DNA of 44,635 bases from a virus. The position numbers and the translations under genes were made by a program. A model generated the notes under the pieces. That model made no database searches and was not told the DNA's origin. It saw nothing but the letters and a program-made list of their open reading frames with translations. Positions 38,801-44,635 of this stretch are shown here, piece by piece (the stretch's first letter is position 1; each line of letters starts with the position of its first letter). The DNA lies in the IMG/VR virus record IMGVR_UViG_3300044733_002212, positions 1-44,635 of that record; one strand, given 5' to 3'.

Positions 38801-40708
38801 ATTGAGTGGATCGAGGTATCTCCCCTTCCCATCCGGGTGGGCACGCACAACTCCATATTGGTGACCATGAAACTCATCTACATCACCAAATCCCAAGCGT
38901 TTATAGATTTTGCCTCTAGTGTTTGGAAGCGGAACTTCTGGGGGGTTTGTATACCAGTCATACCCTTGCGTGATTGCAGCAAGACGTTCCGCCCTTTCGA
39001 GCTGATCATCAGCGTTCAGGCTGTCCCAATAATCTCCAGGTGTAGCATAGGATTCAGAGCCATCTGCAGCTGTCCAAGGAAATTGATCAGAGTTCTGCTT
39101 AATCCAGTCCTCTCTTGCTTGCGCAAGAAACTTCCCAACACGCTCTTCTTCTGCAAATCCCCTTGCCAACTCTTCAGCTTGAGTAACACGCCTTTTTGCT
39201 GCCTTACTACCTCTTACGGAGTCATCGATTGGAGCATTACTGAGAATAGTCCCAGGCTCCATTGTTGACAGCCACTTGTTGAATGTAGATATTACCTGCT
39301 TTCCGCTAAACCCAATCTTTGAGGATTCCCAGCTTACATCCCAGATGGATGTGCCGAGATTGTCTAGGGTAATAGCGTATTGAGGCGTGGCAAACTTTTC
39401 CTTGCTGAATGCAAATGCAATTGTATTGTCATTGCCTAGGTCCAGCTTCTGCGTAACAACGTCAGTAAGACCCATTAACGTGGACATGGGCATATTACGC
39501 TGAAGCGCAAATTGCTGATCCTTCAAGCCGGATGTAAAATCCTTAAGTTCCTTAAAAGATTCAAAAGTACTAGTCCAGTTTTGATTTGCCTCATCAATCT
39601 GCCGATTAAGATCCTGCCACTGCTCGGTTAGAGCATTTACATCTACAGGGTCCTCTTGCGCTTTAACGACCGGTACGCTGCTGTCAATATCAGCAACATC
39701 ATGAGGTTCTGCTAGATCAGAATACTTAGGTGTGTTGACATTGCTGATGGTCTCCCTAACTTCTGCTGAGTTGGTGCCCAGCACACGGGCGACTCGCTCA
39801 TAAACAGGGGAAAACTTTTCAGCTGCTATTGGAGCAACACGCTTTAGTATTTGATCTGCAGCTATGTTGATTCCGAAGTTCTGAAGAAAGCCGATACTTC
39901 CTGTTAACGCCTTACCAGTGATGGTTTTACCTTCAATCATCTCCTGGGTGAGCTGGGTGCCGTCGTACCCCAAGTAGGAGGCGAGGTTACCCACTTGAAC
40001 AGCAAGTTCGCGTCCAGCAATCAGCTCGTCAACGTTGTCCTGCGCAACGGTTTCAGCAAATGATTCAACACCTAGAGCTGTCGTTGTACTTGCAGCCGGA
40101 CCAGCTACACCACCAGTCAATATCGAGGGGAGGACAATCTCGGTAATCTTAAAGATTGTATCGCTGACGGGATGGTCTTTAACGATTTCAGGAGAACGGG
40201 ACCATGGTGCATTTTGACCAGCTAACGAGGCAGCAAGTGTAAATGGCAGCGCAATGCCAGCTTGCATACCTGTAGAAACGGCCTCGAGGTTCGTGTTTAA
40301 ACCCTGCGCGGCTTGTTCAAATGAACTCCCGTTCTCCTTAACTTCGTTTGCTCTTTGCTCTTCAAATTGTTTAAGCTCTCCAGAACTCTTGACAAAGTCG
40401 TCAGTTGCCTGTGTTGCAGACTTAACCGGGCCAAAGTTCTGAGGGGTGATCTGATTTATCCCAGCTGCGATTGCGTTAATACCATCGCTAACTGCATCAT
40501 TCCATGCGTAGTTAAGAGCTTGGCCTACTTGAGTAACGAACCCATCCGGTCGTTGCTGTGGCTGTGCTGTCTTAGCTACATCACGAGGGGTCTGAGGGGC
40601 AGCCGCAGCTGCCTGACGCTTTTGCTCTTCATCTTGACGACGGACCTCGGCCCGACGTGCTTCTAGCTCAGCTCTGCGCCGTTGCTCCTCTTCATAGTTG
40701 TAAGACAT
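35834..40708 (-). CDS. Large internal virion protein (T7 gp16-like)
   Basis: 1624 residues, the largest gene, at the gp16 position before the tail fibre. It has a charged coiled N-terminus (EEQRRRAELEARRAEVRRQ), hydrophobic segments near 160 and 195-230 (LPFTLAASLAG; VLPSILTGGVAGPAASTT) and long helical regions. In T7, gp16 is ejected and spans the envelope to pull in DNA; T7 gp16 carries a transglycosylase, which I do not see here, and the lytic domain seems to be in the preceding protein instead. Homology over the whole length is inferred from size and order. Confidence 0.85.
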   Translation of the reverse strand: MSYNYEEEQRRRAELEARRAEVRRQDEEQKRQAAAAAPQTPRDVAKTAQPQQRPDGFVTQVGQALNYAWNDAVSDGINAIAAGINQITPQNFGPVKSATQATDDFVKSSGELKQFEEQRANEVKENGSSFEQAAQGLNTNLEAVSTGMQAGIALPFTLAASLAGQNAPWSRSPEIVKDHPVSDTIFKITEIVLPSILTGGVAGPAASTTTALGVESFAETVAQDNVDELIAGRELAVQVGNLASYLGYDGTQLTQEMIEGKTITGKALTGSIGFLQNFGINIAADQILKRVAPIAAEKFSPVYERVARVLGTNSAEVRETISNVNTPKYSDLAEPHDVADIDSSVPVVKAQEDPVDVNALTEQWQDLNRQIDEANQNWTSTFESFKELKDFTSGLKDQQFALQRNMPMSTLMGLTDVVTQKLDLGNDNTIAFAFSKEKFATPQYAITLDNLGTSIWDVSWESSKIGFSGKQVISTFNKWLSTMEPGTILSNAPIDDSVRGSKAAKRRVTQAEELARGFAEEERVGKFLAQAREDWIKQNSDQFPWTAADGSESYATPGDYWDSLNADDQLERAERLAAITQGYDWYTNPPEVPLPNTRGKIYKRLGFGDVDEFHGHQYGVVRAHPDGKGRYLDPLNLSLKGDEGQLITEAVNKARNVEPSANQATSVNPVALTAEVLRPSALASDDTLMAGRHYFTNWRAVVDEEGLQTVLKEATSTLKRLRDFPTDMRESIDRVLDWWKHNSGLFETDIDTIAKSFAKNFTSPIKDGPVPDELKIAMSEYLQVEKEGFLAASLVAEELGIRIQKQARDVLNLENLNIDFMQAFENLLSLHDTANLFLIPMRRAKRRWAVEGYAQQRKTLEALKDADVRNAKSAPFPDSYHTASASDLTKVRWTDEDPGKTLREMWEGAKNGDEDSLNLLKQYVNYIAYSDPREALSNSTVLSAALKKARNKDFQEAVSTIWYAFRLSRPRTQITSLVSNLVTLVGEPIGSAWSGERSYALGQLVGGWSHLSSSLSDMGRAFKANKPLLDGHVRYGDNTLSHVERAAQIEDRHMQMVRSMNDAKSPMSEKFGEFITYKLEQLANNPLLGMPQRLLVAQDEGAKAVTAAQVATGRAFQEAQQMNLLSDKDTLKRLVDRHFNLVFTQGIQHGKIIDPEVQYIARARTFQNDIPDPLDKDFIDNGLLGNAIDAGFRGIKAGADESAIFRFFSPFTRMSYNALERGGVYLAGATTRVGGTAAMQALFPRYKAIMSGEMGDAARIQLQSSFALAELTALTGVLYAAMGGLTGVNEKDKPRQSFIAPAPGTETGYIAIPYNRIPLLSMVLTPLADAVNGFRDEILTRGDYDKFLTEMVFTMGMSTLDQSFNQGLLQASELLDVKNMDPSRVNAFASTIASIPMPTVVPAVAGYFAPFFQASRDDGNNATTFMAKLGQRTIGGVGLPPIYDELTGKPQPRVAALGKTDDYWSHVGASLLNEFLWPGAVLPVDPKDKVKQKLKMVGYEIKPEDSYRTYKGVNLGLQEQSALSLAMHTQGNLRGQLETYFKSERFNNLWNKFNKLRKENPGGAQEGRSFAAKVILDRDIHGDIRSIRNNSKEIAMKHLSSQGADAELLRKFTAINQLVQIGNP

Positions 40709-40711
40709 TTC

Positions 40712-43700
40712 CTACTTAAAAGACACATGAATGTGATCGTCATGATCTGGGATGGCGTTACTCCCAGGCCTACCGATAAATCTGCCATCTCTATAGAACC
40801 CTTTCTTATTCCAGTAGAGTTCTGCGATGCCCAACTGGGCTTGATTAGAGACCAGATAATTCCACGCCTTTGAGAGTTGCTGTGGTGTGTTGTGGGACAG
40901 TGCGATGTCCAAAGCCTGGTTACTATGGTGATAAGAGCCCGCTGTGCGGCCACTTACACCTGCTGGAGCTACACGTTGGCCACCAGAAGCCACATAGCCA
41001 CGATTTAGGTCAAAGTTTGGGTGCTGCCAAATACCTGACACACCCATACTCAAAAGATTTCGACCAACATTTACAGTACGTTTGACGGCCGGTTGAGACA
41101 GTCCACTGTATGTTCCTTGATTCTCGAGTTGCTTTAGGATCCGATCTGCATAGGTAAACCGACTACCAACATCCCCATAGACCCAATACCCATACACAGC
41201 CTGCTCAAGCTGCCTAGGAGTTGAGTTTGGATTCATAAAGGTACGCCATGCCTGTGGATAGTTCTTACGCATATCCATAATCATGTAGTCCAACTGCTCC
41301 GCATCAGAGATACGAGTAATTGGTCTACCGAAGTGCTTTTGAATTGCGTCGAGGCGACCTGCCCTCCAACTTGCTAATCCACCGGCCTTAGCCCCTAAGT
41401 CATCCCACGGAGCTTTTTGCCCGTTAAAGGCTCCATTCTCCTGCTGTAGACTTCCGCTCATGTAGGCGGCTGCCTTAGTTGGAGTCCCATGACGTGACTT
41501 GAGATAGTTAGCAACCTGAAGTGGGTTGGTAAAGTCTCCATTCGCAGGGGGACTACCGCCCATGCTCACAGGTGCCTGAAGCATCTTTGGCTCTTGGCCG
41601 TAAGCCCTCAGTTGACTGTTGAGCAACGCCAAAGGAGTTACGTTCAATTCCTGAGCACGTCTAGATAGAACCTTCTGAACATCACCCCTGTCCCATGCTT
41701 CGGAGAGAATTGCGACTTGGTCTTGGTCAAAGACCTTGTCTCCACGGTTTAGTCGGAACTGCGAACGAATTGTTGGGCCAACAGCCTGACTCCCCGAGGT
41801 GAATCTTGTCCAATCACGGCTACCTGTCCACTTGTCTATATCAGGGCTATAACTCAATTTCTGAGGCAGAGCCTTGAGACGGTTAAGTGGAGTTTTGTTG
41901 GTTGGGTCGGAGAGATTACCAGTAACAGTTGGAACGTAGTATTTTCCAGCTGCATCACTTACATTTGATTTAAAGAAGTCCCGCTCAACCTGTGAAAGAG
42001 CATTAGTAAGAGCAGGTCCCTTGAGGTCGGGATTTTGCTTCCGAAACAGGATAAGTTGAGCCTCAAGATCAGACTTGTACTGAGCCTGAATACGCTTAAC
42101 CTGATCCAGCGGCAAGTAGGGTGTATTAACACCAGGGATAAAAGAACCTGTAGGATCTTTCTTCCACCCCGCTACTTGTTCAAGCTTGACGTTAAAGGAG
42201 GTAGAGCCGGCACTAAGGGTGTCTTGTACCTCTGAAGAACGCTGCGTCTCAGCAGACTTGAGCATACCCTCAGCCGTTGAATAATCCTCCGGCTTCATCA
42301 TGCTTCGATAACGCTCAAGCTCTTCTGTTGAAGAGATCTCTCTCTCTTGAATTGCCTTGAAAACTTGAGCTTTGGTATATTGAGAGTTCTGAGGCTGACC
42401 TAGATCGTAGGCAGTTTGACTGATCTTGTAGGACTCTTCATAGAAGCCAGCCTTGGCGAAGATATCCTGATGCTTTGCGATAATTTCCTGTCTCTGAGCT
42501 GGGTCTTGGACACCATTCAGCTCTTTATACAGGTTTTGGTTTAAGGTGATAAGTTGTTGACGCTTGAGCTTTTCACCCTCGCTTTGTGCAAGCTGTTTGG
42601 CAGCCTGGAATTCAGGAGCATACGTTTTACCCAGCTGAGTACCCTCTTGCCCAGGTACAGCTAGCACCATCTCAAACTGCTTAACTCTCTCTAGTCCGTC
42701 AGGCTCTAAGGCCATCCTCCCAAGCAGTCTTGTAAGCGTCCAAGCATTTTCCTCTCGAGCACTGTTAAAGCCGTGATCTTTCAGGCGTGTTTCAGAGGAA
42801 GCTTTTTCCCAAAGCTGCTGGTTATTAAAGTTCTTAGTACCGTATAGATTATAAATATAACTTTCTGTTCCAAGCCTGTTGTCTTGCTGTTGCGTCTTAA
42901 TCGCTTGATTAACTACTGTATAACGTATCTCATCATCAGCAGCCCTCAGCGTTTGCGCATACATCAGCTGAGTATTGCGGTCTGCATTGAACAAACCAGT
43001 CATGCCAAAGTACTGCCGCTTTAGCTCTGAGATGAGCCTTGTAGCTTCAGTTAAATTCCTTGCCTTGAGATTTGACGGCAGCTTATTTAAGGCTTCCAGC
43101 AGAAATGGTCTGTAATTGCTCACGGCCTCCGCTGCTGAAAAGCGCATGCCCTCCAACTGCTTGAAGATCGAACTGTCCTGCAGCTGCATGGCCAGTGAGC
43201 GGCTTTCTACGTCGCCACTCTTCCGTAATTCGTTCGCAACTGCTGTTGTTCCTTGAGCGTCTGCTGTGATAGCTGCTTGCTGCAGACCAACATTTTGTTG
43301 TTCTTGCGGAGTGACATTCCAAGCAGACTCAATAAAAGCATTCTCTTTCTGCGCCCTATCCTTAAGCTCATTGATTTGCTGAAAGGATTGAACGGCTGTC
43401 TGAGAAAAGCCAAGCAAACCAAGCAAAGCCTTGCTGGTGGTAGCTGACTGAGTTTGAGAAAGAGAAGCGTTGTAACTTGCAATCTCCTTGTTAGCCGCTA
43501 AGAGTCGATTATCAATCTCCATTTGGCGGTTAGCAGCACGAGCCAAGACTTCGACTTGAGCTAGTTGTGCTGCAGACTGCTGTTTGATTTGCTCAGAAGG
43601 ATCATATGAACGAACAGGTTCATAGGCTACCGACTGGGCTTGAGGCTCAAAATTAGAACCATATTGATCAGGCGAATAAATTCGACCTTTAACGTCCTGA

Positions 43701-43723
43701 GATCTCTTTTCCATTATGCCCAT
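40712..43723 (-). CDS. Internal virion protein with lysozyme and M15-like peptidase domains (gp15-like position)
   Basis: 1003 residues. The first 700 are long helical, Q/E/K-rich (internal core protein type). Residues about 733-870 resemble a phage tail lysozyme domain (NPLQVANYLKSRHGT...YMSGSLQQENGAF, E762 as likely acid). Residues about 895-1003 resemble a zinc D-Ala-D-Ala carboxypeptidase of the M15 type: H932/H933...D939 (SYHHSNQALDIAL) and H997-x-H999 (DHDDHIHVSF). The protein would be ejected and open the host wall with both a glycan and a peptide hydrolase. T7 gp15 (747 residues) has no such domains, so the lytic activity has moved here from gp16. Confidence 0.85.
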   Translation of the reverse strand: MGIMEKRSQDVKGRIYSPDQYGSNFEPQAQSVAYEPVRSYDPSEQIKQQSAAQLAQVEVLARAANRQMEIDNRLLAANKEIASYNASLSQTQSATTSKALLGLLGFSQTAVQSFQQINELKDRAQKENAFIESAWNVTPQEQQNVGLQQAAITADAQGTTAVANELRKSGDVESRSLAMQLQDSSIFKQLEGMRFSAAEAVSNYRPFLLEALNKLPSNLKARNLTEATRLISELKRQYFGMTGLFNADRNTQLMYAQTLRAADDEIRYTVVNQAIKTQQQDNRLGTESYIYNLYGTKNFNNQQLWEKASSETRLKDHGFNSAREENAWTLTRLLGRMALEPDGLERVKQFEMVLAVPGQEGTQLGKTYAPEFQAAKQLAQSEGEKLKRQQLITLNQNLYKELNGVQDPAQRQEIIAKHQDIFAKAGFYEESYKISQTAYDLGQPQNSQYTKAQVFKAIQEREISSTEELERYRSMMKPEDYSTAEGMLKSAETQRSSEVQDTLSAGSTSFNVKLEQVAGWKKDPTGSFIPGVNTPYLPLDQVKRIQAQYKSDLEAQLILFRKQNPDLKGPALTNALSQVERDFFKSNVSDAAGKYYVPTVTGNLSDPTNKTPLNRLKALPQKLSYSPDIDKWTGSRDWTRFTSGSQAVGPTIRSQFRLNRGDKVFDQDQVAILSEAWDRGDVQKVLSRRAQELNVTPLALLNSQLRAYGQEPKMLQAPVSMGGSPPANGDFTNPLQVANYLKSRHGTPTKAAAYMSGSLQQENGAFNGQKAPWDDLGAKAGGLASWRAGRLDAIQKHFGRPITRISDAEQLDYMIMDMRKNYPQAWRTFMNPNSTPRQLEQAVYGYWVYGDVGSRFTYADRILKQLENQGTYSGLSQPAVKRTVNVGRNLLSMGVSGIWQHPNFDLNRGYVASGGQRVAPAGVSGRTAGSYHHSNQALDIALSHNTPQQLSKAWNYLVSNQAQLGIAELYWNKKGFYRDGRFIGRPGSNAIPDHDDHIHVSFK

Positions 43724-44445
43724 CGATACGAAGGAATGCCGAGGCCTAGATTTGTACCAAATCCTGTAGGTTCGGGTGCAAAGCGAGGAGCCTGCACAGG
43801 AGCAGAGACCCTAGATAGCGCCATGTTGTTATCAGACTCTTGCTTAAGCTGAGCCATAGAAACATTTACGCCATACTGATCGGTTGCGCTCCGAAGAGAT
43901 GCGGACTGTTGAGCAGCAGCAATTCCGGCTTGACGTTGGGTGTCCATTGCAAGAAGACCCACCGATTGGCCAGTAGCACCTGTAGAAAGAACACGGCCAA
44001 GGGATCCGATTGACTTGGCATAGATCTCTTGACTCTTAAAAGCCGCCTTGTCGCGAGCCTCTTTAAGCTTCATCTGCTCAGCTGTATAAACACGATTTAC
44101 GGCTTCACTGCTGTTAAATACGTTCTGGTTGTAAGCAAGCATTTGCGCTTGCTGAGCACGGACATCACCCTGATGCTTGATGGCTTGAGCCTCTCGCTCG
44201 TAGAATGCTTGGCGTTGAGCATTTTGGTAAGCGAGATTGTTTTGTTGCTGGGTAGCTGCAACCTGATAATTAAATTGAGCCTGCTGTACTTGCTGTGCTT
44301 GTGCCTGTTGGTAGTAGCTAAGGCCAAGACCTGCAACAGAAGTAAATGCTCCAAAGGCAGCAGCAGAAATGCCAGCAGCTGCACTGGCCCCCATGCTGGC
44401 AACACTTGAGCCAGCAATCGCAGCGCCTATCGCTGGGATGCACAT
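43714..44445 (-). CDS. Internal virion protein (T7 gp14-like)
   Basis: 243 residues with a hydrophobic glycine/alanine-rich N-terminus (IPAIGAAIAGSSVASMGA... GISAAAFGAF) and a long glutamine/alanine-rich helix (YYQQAQAQQVQQAQFNYQ). This matches the T7 gp14 class (196 residues), which forms the ejected pore in the outer membrane. It overlaps the gp15-position gene by 10 bases and the gp13-like gene by 19 bases. Confidence 0.85.
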   Translation of the reverse strand: MCIPAIGAAIAGSSVASMGASAAAGISAAAFGAFTSVAGLGLSYYQQAQAQQVQQAQFNYQVAATQQQNNLAYQNAQRQAFYEREAQAIKHQGDVRAQQAQMLAYNQNVFNSSEAVNRVYTAEQMKLKEARDKAAFKSQEIYAKSIGSLGRVLSTGATGQSVGLLAMDTQRQAGIAAAQQSASLRSATDQYGVNVSMAQLKQESDNNMALSRVSAPVQAPRFAPEPTGFGTNLGLGIPSYRWA

Positions 44446-44635
44446 AGTTTTACTATCTCCAAATAAGGAAGGAAATATGGTCTGGTATTAACTACCCGCA
44501 ATGCTTTAAAGCCCAGCATTTTGAGTAGCTTGTGGTGATAGTGGTTCCTTGCGTCTGCGAGGTTCCACAGAAGCTCATAGTTCTGTTCGTGCTCTGAGAG
44601 CCACCTACGAGCCCCTCTAACGAAGGTGTGAGGCT
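44427..44635 (-). CDS. gp13-like (acetyltransferase-like, DUF2833 type) protein, 3' part only
   Basis: An open frame enters from the right window edge and ends at TAG 44427-44429, covering the last 68 residues. It contains VRGARRWLSEHEQNYELLWN and YHHKLLKMLGFKALR, the C-terminal signature of T7 gp13-type proteins, which have a GNAT-like fold and act in virion assembly. It is followed by the gp14-like gene, as in T7. Together with tail tube B at the other end, this shows that the window breaks between genes 12 and 13. Confidence 0.82.
   Translation of the reverse strand, partial: PHTFVRGARRWLSEHEQNYELLWNLADARNHYHHKLLKMLGFKALRVVNTRPYFLPYLEIVKLCASQR

Noticed and set aside
1-44635. Photosynthesis and carbon genes (psbA, hli, talC), CRISPR arrays, insertion sequences
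   Set aside because: I looked for their motifs and repeat structure and saw none; psbA or others could still lie in the short missing segment, though T7 order makes that unlikely.

Overview
The window is most of the genome of a T7-like (autographivirus-type) marine cyanophage, with Synechococcus as the probable host. The evidence is a single-subunit RNA polymerase, T7 gene order, a tyrosine integrase next to a tRNA-Leu-like attachment sequence (an arrangement known from cyanophage P-SSP7), an NblA-like phycobilisome-degradation adaptor, and a cyanophage-type nucleotide cassette (small class I ribonucleotide reductase, MazG-like hydrolase, ThyX). Every gene except one lies on the minus strand, so transcription runs from high to low coordinates. 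The window opens inside tail tube B and closes inside a gp13-like gene. These two are neighbours in T7 order, so only the sequence between the window ends appears to be missing.

In transcription order, the early block (22787-18166) holds small proteins of unknown function, the phage RNA polymerase, a MarR-like winged helix protein and the integrase. The attP-like tRNA-Leu segment and a terminator follow (16618-16722). The replication and nucleotide block (16586-6967) holds SSB, endonuclease I, primase-helicase, a thioredoxin-like protein, DNA polymerase A, an endonuclease VII-like nuclease, exonuclease, NblA, MazG-like, NrdA and NrdB. Next come morphogenesis genes (6962-1): portal, scaffold, two 2-oxoglutarate/Fe(II) oxygenase-like proteins, capsid and the tail tubes. 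On the other side of the window break are internal virion proteins and tail fibre (44635-33489), a second fibre, a modification cassette (33483-29008), lysis candidates, the terminase subunits with an HNH nuclease and lysozyme between them, and finally ThyX. The single plus-strand gene (ribbon-helix-helix, 23143-23334) sits between the late and early ends behind a sigma70-like promoter.

The most unusual part is the cluster at 29008-33483. A fibre-like protein has no cysteine in its first 355 residues and then 11 in its last 46. It is followed, with minimal spacing, by a beta-rich protein, a 2OG-Fe(II) oxygenase-like protein, a radical SAM protein with a complete SPASM cysteine pattern, and a second oxygenase-like protein. 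Two more oxygenase-like genes lie between scaffold and capsid. This suggests a virion-protein modification system, perhaps resembling peptide maturation systems, that acts on the fibre tip. The function is inference; the architecture is directly visible.

Other points of interest are the NblA-like gene, a NrdB without a tyrosine at the usual radical position, a thioredoxin-like gene overlapping the polymerase gene, a decamer that recurs nine times in one orientation, and a 24-nt near-exact repeat shared by the RNA polymerase gene and the region after terL. I see no psbA, hli, talC, intact tRNA gene, insertion sequence or CRISPR array.
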